The notes beneath the pieces were generated by a model. The model worked only from the letters and a program-made list of their open reading frames with translations, searched no databases and was not told the DNA's origin. Below are positions 46,236 through 54,303 of a DNA stretch of 64,000 bases, piece after piece. The position numbers and the translations under genes were made by a program. The stretch comes from an uncultured Clostridium sp. (GTDB lineage Bacteria; Bacillota; Clostridia; TANB77; CAG-508): assembly GCA_945877035.1 (NCBI GenBank), contig CAMCQH010000001.1, forward strand, positions 1 to 64,000, given 5' to 3'. Every line of letters starts with the position of its first letter. Within the stretch, counting starts at the first letter, position 1.

Positions 46236-46937
46236 CTAATTTGAACTTATTTTGTCATCTCTTTCAAATCCATCATTTGAGTAATATTCATAACTTCCAT
46301 TATTAAACTTCAATACCGTCCCTTCTGTTGCCCTATCTAATAAATCTTTTGGAATATTAACTTCTTCAAATTCAAAATTAGATTCATCTGTTAAGTCCTT
46401 TAAAAAACGGTTATTGCCTAATTCCTCACTCACCAAATATAAATGCCCTTCTTTTCTATATCTATCCAAGTTTGCATTTTGTTTATCTATTATTTCATTT
46501 GCCATACTTATTATTTCTTCTTGCAATTCTTTAGTGGCAAAATTATCAATTACATATTTGTCATTTTCTATTCTAAAAACATCATTTACACCTATATTTT
46601 CTGGCATATCTTTCTTGTTTATTTCCAATTCTTCTATTTTATCATTTTCTACCTTTAATACATTATAAACATTATTATTATAATTTTTTTCATTATTTGA
46701 CCAATATGTCTTTTTACTATCTTTTACAAAATACATTGAGTCATTACTAAAATTTTGTCTAGCATATTCTAATATAACATCATTTAATTTCCACCTTATA
46801 GAATTCTCATTTCCAGTCGTTACACTATTTTTAGACAATATATCTTCAATTATTGGAACATCTTCACTTCTGCATCCTAAGTTATTTTTCATGTTATTTT
46901 CTAAATAATTTGAAAGTTCATTTATAAAATTTTGCAA
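46236..46937 (-). CDS. Hypothetical protein with DUF3006-like segments
   Basis: A 233-residue soluble, acidic protein. Two stretches look alike: DVFRIENDKYVIDNFATKEL and GTVLKFNNGSYEYYSNDGFE, each preceded by a short P-x-x-(I/L) segment (MPENIG; IPKDLL). LYLVSEELGNN resembles the start of small DUF3006 proteins that accompany secreted nucleases and ComEC. It lies upstream of no other gene but next to the nuclease gene on the same strand. The family link is weak. Confidence 0.5.
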   Translation of the reverse strand: MQNFINELSNYLENNMKNNLGCRSEDVPIIEDILSKNSVTTGNENSIRWKLNDVILEYARQNFSNDSMYFVKDSKKTYWSNNEKNYNNNVYNVLKVENDKIEELEINKKDMPENIGVNDVFRIENDKYVIDNFATKELQEEIISMANEIIDKQNANLDRYRKEGHLYLVSEELGNNRFLKDLTDESNFEFEEVNIPKDLLDRATEGTVLKFNNGSYEYYSNDGFERDDKISSN

Positions 46938-47119
46938 AAAAGTATTCTCCTTTAAACCGCTTAAAAATATCGTTTATTAAATCTAAATTCAATAAATAAT
47001 CACTCCTTTATTTTAATTTTTAATGTTGGAAATCTACTATTGATAAATAGTAGCAAGAATTAAACTAGAAGTAATTATATATTATTTTACATAAATTTTC
47101 AATAGTTTTTGTAAATTTT

Positions 47120-47884
47120 TTATTTTTCGCAACTTTCACCTGTCGCATAATCAATTTTTATTCCTGGTTGCACATTGTAACAATAAACATTAAAACGAAC
47201 GCCCTGCCCATTATCTTCAACAGACCAAGCCTCCATTTGTACTCCACTCGCAAGTTTATTATCTCCTTCAAATATAGGAGTCACCCTATAAAGTACATGA
47301 TTATTTTGATTACTCTTGATATAATCTGCAACAATATTTTCAAATGGTAACATTCCTTCTGTATTTAAGTATCTTGTTCCTGTAATTAAATTCTTTTTAT
47401 TATCATTTTCTCCCGCAAGTTGCCAACCAATTAAATGGCAACGATTATACAAATATTTATCTTTAATTAAATTATCATACCTTTTTTGCACCCATCCAGA
47501 AAGATCTTTAACACTTCCTATTTCGCCACGTTCTTCTCCTTCTTTTGGCATTATTTCTTTACAAATATTTGCAAAAGCTACACCACTTCTACCTAAATTA
47601 TCCCATTCACTATATTTTTCAAAAGGTTCTGTAGTATAGTCCTCTTCAATAAAATAAGGATTATTATTATTTATTTCCACATAAGGATTTGATAAATATT
47701 CTGGTATCGTAGATAAATCAAATATTATATTTTCATTTTGTACTGTATTTTCTATATTATTTGTTTCATTTGGGCTTTCTATATTTGTGTTAATATATCC
47801 ATAAACTATAATACAAATTATTATTACTAATCCAATGATTTCTTGCCAGATATTTTGTTTCTTATTTTTTCTTCTTTTGCCCAT
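47120..47884 (-). CDS. Membrane-anchored DNA/RNA non-specific endonuclease
   Basis: About 254 residues. After a basic head comes one membrane segment (IIGLVIIICIIVYGYINTNI), a linker of about 60 residues and the nuclease domain: WDNLGRSGVAFANICKEIMP, and the His-Me finger YNRCHLIGWQLAGENDNKKN with LITGTRYLNTEGMLPFEN. The catalytic His is in NRCHLIGWQL. Similar to EndA-type DNA-entry and extracellular nucleases of streptococci. GTG at 47893 overlaps the ribosome site, so ATG 47884 is the start. Likely degrades extracellular DNA. Confidence 0.9.
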   Translation of the reverse strand: MGKRRKNKKQNIWQEIIGLVIIICIIVYGYINTNIESPNETNNIENTVQNENIIFDLSTIPEYLSNPYVEINNNNPYFIEEDYTTEPFEKYSEWDNLGRSGVAFANICKEIMPKEGEERGEIGSVKDLSGWVQKRYDNLIKDKYLYNRCHLIGWQLAGENDNKKNLITGTRYLNTEGMLPFENIVADYIKSNQNNHVLYRVTPIFEGDNKLASGVQMEAWSVEDNGQGVRFNVYCYNVQPGIKIDYATGESCEK

Positions 47885-48036
47885 AAATTGCACCTCTTAT
47901 TTTTATTTTTCTTATAATATCACAAAGTTTACTATTAATCAATTTTTAATTTTTTTGATATTATACAGCTTTCGACAGACTTTTCTTTTTATTAGGGGTA
48001 TCATTTTATTATCAACTGCAGAAAGGAGAGAAGAAT

Positions 48037-48195
48037 ATGTCGAAAGAAGAGCTTTTATCAACTACATACGAGTCAGCATGTGATGCAATGCATGCTTTAG
48101 AAGAGTTTTTGCAGGAGGTTGACAATTCTTGGAGAGACGAAACTCGAGGCAATTATCAAAATTTAAGAGTTATCGGAAATCGAATATTCGAGTAA
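48037..48195 (+). CDS. Small hypothetical protein (52 aa)
   Basis: ATG 48037 with AAAGGAG seven bases upstream, stop at 48195 and a terminator directly after it. The protein is acidic and helical: SKEELLSTTYESACDAMHAL then EEFLQEVDNSWRDETRGNYQ. No family recognised. The strong signals on both sides make it likely to be expressed. Confidence 0.6.
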   Translation: MSKEELLSTTYESACDAMHALEEFLQEVDNSWRDETRGNYQNLRVIGNRIFE

Positions 48196-48242
48196 AAAAT
48201 CCCCCTAGTAAGCCATAAATATGACTTTCTAGGGGATTTTTC
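48196..48242. terminator. Bidirectional terminator between the 52-aa gene and clpX
   Basis: AAATCCCC-C-TAG and CTAGGGGATTT form the stem, with A and T runs on the two sides. It can serve the plus-strand small gene and clpX on the minus strand. Confidence 0.82.
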
Positions 48243-48250
48243 TATTTTTA

Positions 48251-49580
48251 TTATGCTGTTTCTCTACTTTTTTTATCAGGCATATGTCTATTTTTTTTAG
48301 ATTTTGCTTGTTCAATTTCATTTTTTTCACTAATAACTATTTCTGGTTCTTTTTTATCCAAAACTGTTTCTTTAGTTATTATACATTTTGAAATATTAGG
48401 TGTGGAAGGAATTTCAAACATAATATCTCTCATTATTTCTTCAATAATTGAACGAAGTCCTCTAGCCCCTGTTTTTCTTTCTATTGCTTTATCTACAATT
48501 GCTTCTAATGCATCTTGATTAAATTCAAGCTCTACATCATCCATTTCTAATAATTTTTGATATTGTTTTACTAATGCGTTTTTTGGCTCTGTTGCAATTT
48601 TTATTAAAGCTTCTTTATCTAAATCTTTAAGTGTTGCAATTATTGGTAATCTTCCTATAAATTCTGGTATTAATCCATATTTTAATAAATCTTGTGGTAA
48701 CATTTCTTGAAAAATTTCATATTTGTTGATTTCTTTTTGGCTTTCTATTTTAGTTCCAAATCCTATGCTCTTTTTACCTGTTCTATCTTTTATGATATTT
48801 TCTAATCCTTCAAATGCTCCACCACAAATAAATAAGATATTTTCAGTATTTATTTGTATCATTTCTTGGTTGGGATGTTTTCTTCCTCCTTGAGGTGGAA
48901 CTGATGCTATTGTACCTTCAATTATTTTTAATAATGCTTGTTGTACTCCTTCGCCGACTTACATCTCTTGTAATTGATAAATTTTCAGATTTTCTTGTTA
49001 TTTTATCAATTTCATCTATATAAACTATACCTTTTTCAGCCTTTTGAATATCCCCATCAGCTGCTTGTATAAGTTTTAATAGAATATTTTCAACATCTTC
49101 TCCAACATATCCAGCTTCTGTAAGTGTTGTTGCATCTGCTATTGCAAATGGTACATTTAAAATTTTTGCTAATGTTCTTGCAAGAAGTGTTTTTCCACAT
49201 CCTGTTGGTCCTAAAAGTAATATATTACTTTTTTGAATTTCCACATCATCTTTGTCTTTTTTGTCACTATCTTCATGTGCTATTCTTTTATAATGATTAT
49301 ATACTGCAACTGATAATGTTCTTTTTGCCTCTTCTTGTCCTATTACATAATCATCTAAAATTTTCTTTATTTCTTTTGGACTAGGTATTTTATCTAAATC
49401 GTTTAGAGTGTATCCTTCTTCTTCCTCTTCATAAACTTCTGCTGCAATTATACTTGTGCAAAGATCTACACATTCATCACAAATATATACACCTGGTCCT
49501 GCAACTATTTTTTTTACACTGTCTTGTGATTTTCCACAAAATGAACATCTTACACTTTTAGGTACATCATTTTTTGCCAT
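48251..49580 (-). CDS. clpX: ClpX unfoldase ATPase; needs a +1 shift at CGG
   Basis: AAA+ subunit of ClpXP. Part 1 (from 49580): zinc domain [20 protein letters not shown] with CDECVDLC, Walker [33 protein letters not shown], Walker [19 protein letters not shown] and SITRDVS. Codon 209 is an in-frame CGG (48956-48954). Skipping the C gives GGC GAA GGA GTA and the expected [15 protein letters not shown], then [14 protein letters not shown], and continues through sensor and C-domain ([20 protein letters not shown]) to 48251. The full protein has about 442 residues, normal for ClpX. Unshifted, it would lose half the ATPase. clpP lies just upstream on the same strand. Confidence 0.93.
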
Positions 49581-49640
49581 TTTTTATACTATCCTCCTAT
49601 TTCCACTTTGAGTAATTCAAATGATAATTATTGTTTGAAT

Positions 49641-50252
49641 TTACATTCTTTTATCCATAATACCATCAATCAATCCATATTCTAAAGCTTCTTGTGCTGA
49701 CATATAATGGTCTCTTTCTGTGTCTTTTTCAATTTGTTCTATTGGTTGACCTGTTTTTTCGCTTAATAATTTATTTAGTTTTTCTCTTGTTCTTATCATA
49801 TGGTCTGCATGAATTTTGATTTCAGTTGCTTGACCTGAAATTCCTCCACCTTGACCACCTATTAATGGTTGATGTATTAATATTTCTGAATTTGGTGTTG
49901 CAAATCTTTTTCCTTTTTCACCATTTGCTAAAAGTACTGCTCCAAAGCTTGCAGCTAATCCTACACATATTGTTGTTACTGGACATTTGATGTAGTTCAT
50001 TGTATCTACAATTCCCATACCATCTGTTATTGATCCTCCTGGTGAATTTATATATAAGAATATTTCTTTATCTGGGTCTTCTGACTCTAAAAATAATAAT
50101 TGTGCAATTACTAAACTTGCAGATGTTGGGTTAACATCTTCTCCTAAAAATATAATTCTATCTTTTAATAATCTTGAGAAAATATCGTATGATCTTTCTC
50201 CTTTGCTTGTTTGTTCTATTACATAAGGTACTAAACTGTCTTTTTCTAACAT
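49641..50252 (-). CDS. clpP: ATP-dependent Clp protease proteolytic subunit
   Basis: A 203-residue serine protease that forms tetradecameric barrels. Catalytic Ser in [15 protein letters not shown] (Phe replaces the more usual Met after Ser), His in [13 protein letters not shown], Asp in [40 protein letters not shown] is the family signature. It is followed by clpX 60 bases downstream, in the common order tig-clpP-clpX. Confidence 0.97.
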   Translation of the reverse strand: MLEKDSLVPYVIEQTSKGERSYDIFSRLLKDRIIFLGEDVNPTSASLVIAQLLFLESEDPDKEIFLYINSPGGSITDGMGIVDTMNYIKCPVTTICVGLAASFGAVLLANGEKGKRFATPNSEILIHQPLIGGQGGGISGQATEIKIHADHMIRTREKLNKLLSEKTGQPIEQIEKDTERDHYMSAQEALEYGLIDGIMDKRM

Positions 50253-50275
50253 TTTTTATTCCTCCTTTTTATTAG

Positions 50276-50525
50276 ATGTCGGCGTAACAGATGTCGGTGA
50301 AATAGATGTCAGTGAAATGGAAGTTGGTGAAATGGAGGTCAGTGAAACGGAAGTCGGTGAAATGGAAGTTAGTGAAATAGATATTTTATATTTCACCCTC
50401 TAACCTCTGACCTCTGACTTCCGACTTCTGACTTCTGACTCCAACCTCTAACCTCTAACATCCAACTTCTAACTTCTGACCTCTGACCTCTGACCTCTGA
50501 CTTCCGACATCTTCCTTCTGGCTTT
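50276..50525. repeat. Bipartite array: 15-nt repeats followed by 7-nt repeats
   Basis: 50276-50385 consists of 15-nt units (AGATGTCGGTGAAAT, AGATGTCAGTGAAAT, GGAAGTTGGTGAAAT, GGAGGTCAGTGAAAC and others). From about 50397 to 50520 it is heptamers (CTCTGAC, CTTCCGA, CTTCTGA, CTCTAAC). It is the reverse-complement layout of the array at 40800-40985. It occupies the gap between tig and clpP. Confidence 0.9.
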
Positions 50526-50581
50526 AGCCAAAAAAGGTCGGTAATGAATTTCTTTTGTATTTTTCACCCCAACCTTTCCTT

Positions 50582-50616
50582 TAATGTCCCACCCGGGACT
50601 GTCCCCTTTGGGACAT
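50582..50616. repeat. TGTCCC/GGGACA repeat after tig
   Basis: TGTCCCACCCGGGACTGTCC and CCTTTGGGACA form the palindrome directly at the tig stop codon. On the minus strand it is not followed by a clear T-run. Confidence 0.75.
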
Positions 50617-51905
50617 TATTTTTTCATTTTTGCATTTTTTACTAAAAATTCTAGAGCTTTTTCAGATTCTAATCCACTCTTTATGTATTTTCTTACATTT
50701 TCGTTTTTCATAAATTCTTCATCATCTGGCTTTCCATAATTTTTAGCCATTTCTTTTACTTTTTCTACTATTTCATCTTCTGTTGCCTCTATTTTTTCTG
50801 CTTTTATTACTGCTTCTAGCATAAGTCTAGATTTAATAGCTTCTATTGCTTGAGGTTCATATTCTTTTTTAACTTCTTCAGCTGTTTTTCCCATCATTTG
50901 AAGATATTGTTCTAATTTTATTCCTTGATATGATAATCTGTTTTCAACATTTTTTAGCATATCTTCTGTTTCTGTTTCTATCATTCCTGAAGGAATATCA
51001 ACTTTTACATTTTCACATACTGCTTTTATAACAGCATCTTCTGTTTCATATTTTTGTTTTTGTTCGTTATCTTTTTCTAATCTGTCTTTGATGCTTTTCT
51101 TTAATTCTTCTAATGTGTCAAATTCGCTTACATCTTTTGCGAATTCATCATCTAATTCTGGTAATTCTTTTTTCTTGATTTCATGTAATTTTACTTTAAA
51201 TGTTGCATCTTTTCCAGCTAAATCTTTTGAGAAGTATTCATCTGGGAATTTTACATTTATATCTTTTTCTTCATCAATTTTCATTCCAATTATTTGGTCT
51301 TCAAATCCTGGTATAAATGTGTTACTTCCTATTTCTAATTCATGACCTTCAGCTTTTCCACCTTCAAAAGCTACTCCATCGACAAATCCTTCGAAGTCTA
51401 TTACTGTGATGTCTCCGCTATCGGCCGCTCTATCTTCTATTGATACTAATCTTGAATTATGTTCTTGCATATGTCCTAATTCATGATTTATATCTTCATC
51501 TGATACAGTATACTCTATTTTTGGTATTTCTATACCTTTATATTTTCCAAGTTCTGCTTCTGGTTTTGTTTGGAATACTGCTGTGAATATTAAATCTTTT
51601 CCTTTTTCTATTTGTTTTACATCAATATCTGCTTTGCTTACAACTTCTATGTTGTTTTCTTTTAATGCTTCTTCTAATTCTCCTGGTACTACTTCATTGA
51701 AGGCATCTTCATAGAATATTTCTTTTCCATAATATTTTTCTACTATATTCATTGGAGCTTTACCTTTTCTGAATCCTGGTATATTAAAGTATTTTGCACT
51801 TTGAAAATATACTTTTTTTATTGCTTCATCAAATTTTGCAGCTTCTATTGTTAATTCTAGTTTTACCTCATTTGCGTTTTCTGTTTTTTCTACTTTACAT
51901 TTCAT
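50616..51905 (-). CDS. tig: Trigger factor
   Basis: A 429-residue ribosome-bound chaperone and prolyl isomerase. The ribosome-binding part has the signature FNIPGFRKGKAPMNIVEKYY, the FKBP-type domain GDITVIDFEGFVDGVAFEGG and FIPGFEDQIIGMKIDEEKDI, and the C-terminal helical arms follow. First of the tig-clpP-clpX set. Confidence 0.96.
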   Translation of the reverse strand: MKCKVEKTENANEVKLELTIEAAKFDEAIKKVYFQSAKYFNIPGFRKGKAPMNIVEKYYGKEIFYEDAFNEVVPGELEEALKENNIEVVSKADIDVKQIEKGKDLIFTAVFQTKPEAELGKYKGIEIPKIEYTVSDEDINHELGHMQEHNSRLVSIEDRAADSGDITVIDFEGFVDGVAFEGGKAEGHELEIGSNTFIPGFEDQIIGMKIDEEKDINVKFPDEYFSKDLAGKDATFKVKLHEIKKKELPELDDEFAKDVSEFDTLEELKKSIKDRLEKDNEQKQKYETEDAVIKAVCENVKVDIPSGMIETETEDMLKNVENRLSYQGIKLEQYLQMMGKTAEEVKKEYEPQAIEAIKSRLMLEAVIKAEKIEATEDEIVEKVKEMAKNYGKPDDEEFMKNENVRKYIKSGLESEKALEFLVKNAKMKK

Positions 51906-52073
51906 TGTTCTTTCAATCCTTTCATAATTTATATAGCTTATATATTATACCATATTTTTCCTAATTTGCAAGGTTTTTTTGATAATTTTCAAAAAATACT
52001 TGTTTTTTTTATTTTTTTATGATAAACTTATTAGCAGTCAATTTATTTTAAAAATTTAGGAGGTGCAAAGATA

Positions 52074-52274
52074 ATGGCTAAATGTGCAGTTTGTGGTAAA
52101 TCACAAAGTAATGGAAATAAGCTTAGCATTACTCGTTCACATATAAGTAAAAGAAGTCCAAGAACTTGGAAACCAAATTTAAGAAGTGTTAAAGCTATAA
52201 TGGAAAATGGTGAAGCAAAAAGAATTCACGTTTGTGCAAAATGTTTAAAAGATGGTAAAGTAAAAAGAGCATAA
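52074..52274 (+). CDS. rpmB: 50S ribosomal protein L28
   Basis: A 66-residue ribosomal protein: AKCAVCGKSQSNGNKLSITR, SHISKRSPRTWKPNLRSVKA and RIHVCAKCLKDGKVKRA. Two C-x-x-C pairs show the zinc-containing form. AGGAGG lies eight bases before the ATG. The terminator (AAAAAGAGC, ATAAA, GCTCTTTTTTT, 52262-52286) overlaps the stop codon. Confidence 0.96.
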   Translation: MAKCAVCGKSQSNGNKLSITRSHISKRSPRTWKPNLRSVKAIMENGEAKRIHVCAKCLKDGKVKRA

Positions 52275-52286
52275 AGCTCTTTTTTT
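52262..52286 (+). terminator. rpmB terminator
   Basis: AAAGAGC-ATAAA-GCTCTTT with a T7 tail on the plus strand, starting inside the last codons of rpmB. Confidence 0.88.
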
Positions 52287-52306
52287 GTTTTAATACAAAA
52301 GAAAAA

Positions 52307-52337
52307 GAGTAGAATTATTATTTAAAATATTCTACTC
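52307..52337 (-). terminator. Terminator of the 98-aa hypothetical gene
   Basis: GAGTAGAAT and ATTCTACTC form a 9-bp stem; the minus strand continues with a T-rich run. Confidence 0.7.
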
Positions 52338-52347
52338 CATTTTCTTT

Positions 52348-52644
52348 TTAACGAATTATCAGAATTGCTCCTCCTCTTTTATTTGCTATACAGAATTCAA
52401 AACCCAAAAGAATAAAAAATGCTTCCCAATAATCTTTCTTATTACTTTTTTTAATTGGGCATTGGAATTTTTTTAAATCTGCATAGCTTACAAAATATTT
52501 ACCAATCTCATTTTCTGGTTTAATTATTTTTTGTAGCTCTTCATTTTCTCTAAAAAATTTTTCAACCCGTTTTATTTCATCATTGTCGACTTCTAGATCT
52601 TTTGGTTTGGGTAATATTTCTAATAATTCTTCTTTTTTCATCAT
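52348..52644 (-). CDS. Hypothetical protein (98 aa) with an in-frame CGG that needs no shift
   Basis: Starts MMKKEELLEILPKPKDLEVD, continues DNDEIKRVEKFFRENEELQK and ends in a hydrophobic stretch (AFFILLGFEFCIANKRGGAI). Codon 26 is CGG (52569-52567) and the frame on both sides looks coherent, so here CGG must be read as a normal codon or the gene is not expressed. It neighbours a DinD-like gene and may be part of an acquired pair. No family recognised. Confidence 0.5.
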   Translation of the reverse strand: MMKKEELLEILPKPKDLEVDNDEIKRVEKFFRENEELQKIIKPENEIGKYFVSYADLKKFQCPIKKSNKKDYWEAFFILLGFEFCIANKRGGAILIIR

Positions 52645-52795
52645 TCTCCTCCACCATTTGGCTATCTTATGCTTGTTAATAGTTACTCTATTAAAACTCC
52701 ATTTGTTGCTTAATCAGGAGATTATAAAATTTATCTGTGTTATATATTAACATAAATTTATTGTGTTTTCAACTATTTTTAATTATTTTTATGTA

Positions 52796-53647
52796 TTAAA
52801 CTGGTAATTTATTATCACTTGCAATTTTCTTACTTTCTGTTTTTATTTTTCTTTCTACCTTTTTCAAATCTTCTGCCGGTTTCAAATTTTCTGGCTTAAT
52901 CCCTCTTTTATTTAACATTTTTCTTACACTTAAATTATTATCAACATGTTCTTCTGTTATGCTATCTTCTCCATACATATCTTTTTCAGTTACATTATAA
53001 TTTGTCATTTCTGTTGCTAAATTTTTAGCGGCAATTGTTAATGTTGGCAAAAAATCTGCAAGTGGTCTATTTTCTTTTACTCCATATTTAGCTTTCATTT
53101 GCATTGTATTTAATCCACCAAATAAAGCTGTATCACCTTTTGAACGAATTCTTGCAAATCCTAAATCATCAACACCTCTTTCATATATATTTTTTGATAA
53201 TTGTTTTTCTGATTCTCTTAATTTTTCTCTTGCTTCTAATCTGTTTATTGCTTTTATTCTGTCTTCAATAATTTCTTGCTTTCTAGTTTGTACTGCAAAA
53301 TAAGTTTGTGCAAATGCTATTTCTTCTTTTTTAGAATCCCCATTTTGTGCTATTAAGTAACATGCATATCTTGTTAGCATATAATCTTGTATTTTTCTCT
53401 GTGCTCCTTTTGCTAGTTTTATCATTTTCGTGACCTCACGAAAATGATCTTCTACTGTTATTCCAGTATTTTCACATGATTTTATTGCTTTCTTTATTGT
53501 CTCAACAAAATTTTCCCATCTCTTATATCCAAGCTGTATTTGCAAATCTCTAGCATACCAAAATTCTACATTTTCTTTTTCCTCTGTGTTTACAATAGAA
53601 TCAAATTTATTTTTCAATTCTATTAATTTTTCTTTTTCAAAATCCAT
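52796..53647 (-). CDS. DinD-like DNA damage-inducible protein
   Basis: About 283 residues. The first half has the BRO/KilA-N-like opening typical of DinD (VEFWYARDLQIQLGYKRWEN, FVETIKKAIKSC), then GAQRKIQDYMLTRYACYLIA, QNGDSKKEEIAFAQTYFAVQ and TRKQEIIEDRIKAINRLEAR. The second half has RGVDDLGFARIRSKGDTALF and GGLNTMQMKAKYGVKENRPL. DinD-type proteins inhibit RecA and are frequent on mobile elements. ATG 53647 with GGAGTG upstream is the start. A perfect 12-bp inverted repeat lies inside the gene at 53422-53449. Confidence 0.88.
   Translation of the reverse strand: MDFEKEKLIELKNKFDSIVNTEEKENVEFWYARDLQIQLGYKRWENFVETIKKAIKSCENTGITVEDHFREVTKMIKLAKGAQRKIQDYMLTRYACYLIAQNGDSKKEEIAFAQTYFAVQTRKQEIIEDRIKAINRLEAREKLRESEKQLSKNIYERGVDDLGFARIRSKGDTALFGGLNTMQMKAKYGVKENRPLADFLPTLTIAAKNLATEMTNYNVTEKDMYGEDSITEEHVDNNLSVRKMLNKRGIKPENLKPAEDLKKVERKIKTESKKIASDNKLPV
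53422..53449. repeat. Perfect 12-bp inverted repeat inside the DinD-like gene
   Basis: ATCATTTTCGTG, ACCT, CACGAAAATGAT. It encodes part of the segment DHFREVTKMIK. It is unusually perfect for coding DNA. Confidence 0.8.
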
Positions 53648-53826
53648 ATAAATCACTCCATAAAAAAATACTCATAATAGCATAATTGGTATTTAATTTT
53701 CTTCGTTTTTTGTTACATTTATTTTTATAATTTTATGATATTACTGTGAATTCATTTTAAAACATTTGTTTTTATATGTCAAGTGATTTTATATAATTTA
53801 TATATAAAATTTTATTTTAAAATAAA

Positions 53827-53865
53827 GAAGAGAAATTTTAAGTATTAGCCACAAAATTTCTCTTC
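53827..53865. terminator. Hairpin in the gap before the DinD-like gene
   Basis: GAAGAGAAATTTT and AAAATTTCTCTTC form a 13-bp stem with a 13-base loop; the minus strand continues TTATTTTAAAATAAAATTTT, which makes it a plausible terminator for the small-ORF transcript. Confidence 0.65.
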
Positions 53866-53906
53866 TTAATATCTTAAAATAGGGATTTTTAACCCGTCCC
53901 CAAATC

Positions 53907-53981
53907 CTAATCTTTAATTCCAAAAATAAATTTTACAAATCCTCGTAAAAATTTTGGAACTTTTTTCACAACTATAGTCAT
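53907..53981 (-). CDS. spoVM: SpoVM-like amphipathic peptide (24 aa)
   Basis: Translation from ATG 53981 gives MTIVVKKVPKFLRGFVKFIF followed by GIKD. The middle (K-x-PKFL-x-G-x-V-(K/R)-x-x-x-G) is the hallmark of SpoVM, the short amphipathic helix that marks the convex forespore surface and anchors the spore coat in Bacillus. AAGGAGG stands seven bases before the start, an excellent ribosome site. A hairpin with the sequence AGGATTT/AAATCCCT follows the stop. If real, the organism keeps at least part of a sporulation programme. Confidence 0.75.
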   Translation of the reverse strand: MTIVVKKVPKFLRGFVKFIFGIKD

Positions 53982-53998
53982 ATGTAATACCTCCTTTT

Positions 53999-54148
53999 TT
54001 AGCAAGCCAGCCACATTAACCCTACACAAGCAAGAGCTACACCTATTATAAATAGCCAGCCTGTAAGTGGAAGCAATAATACTAACAATATACCAAGTCC
54101 TATTCCTATCAATATAACTCCTATTGTCTTTTTTAATACACAGAACAT
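53999..54148 (-). CDS. Small hydrophobic membrane peptide (49 aa) upstream of spoVM
   Basis: ATG 54148 with GAGGAGG upstream. The peptide is MFCVLKKTIGVILIGIGLGI followed by LLVLLLPLTGWLFIIGVALA and CVGLMWLAC, that is two membrane spans with a short turn at PLTGW. It is 17 bases before the SpoVM-like gene and clearly shares its transcript. No known family, but the conserved-looking signals argue for a real gene. Confidence 0.65.
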   Translation of the reverse strand: MFCVLKKTIGVILIGIGLGILLVLLLPLTGWLFIIGVALACVGLMWLAC

Positions 54149-54229
54149 ATTATTACCTCCTCTTTTTTATATATTATATTAGCCTAAATGTTTTATTGTT
54201 CCTTTTTTATGTTACTCCATTTTTAGTTA

Positions 54230-54258
54230 TTGATTTTTCTCGTTTTACAATATATAAT
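54230..54258 (+). promoter_or_regulatory. nth promoter
   Basis: TTGATT (54230-54235), 17-base spacer and TATAAT (54253-54258), 45 bases before the nth start codon. Confidence 0.85.
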
Positions 54259-54303
54259 ATGATTAAAATTATATAAGTGAAGCAAGAAAGGAATGAAATT
54301 TTT

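Noticed and set aside
34654..49580. Treating rsmE, clpX, the M14 peptidase, the LPQTG gene and the Panacea partner as ordinary pseudogenes
   Set aside because: All lesions are the same single extra C forming an in-frame CGG before a conserved glycine; no other stops or deletions occur in these genes.
40800..50525. CRISPR array at the 7-nt/15-nt repeat loci
   Set aside because: The units are short, contiguous and degenerate, there are no spacers and no cas genes.
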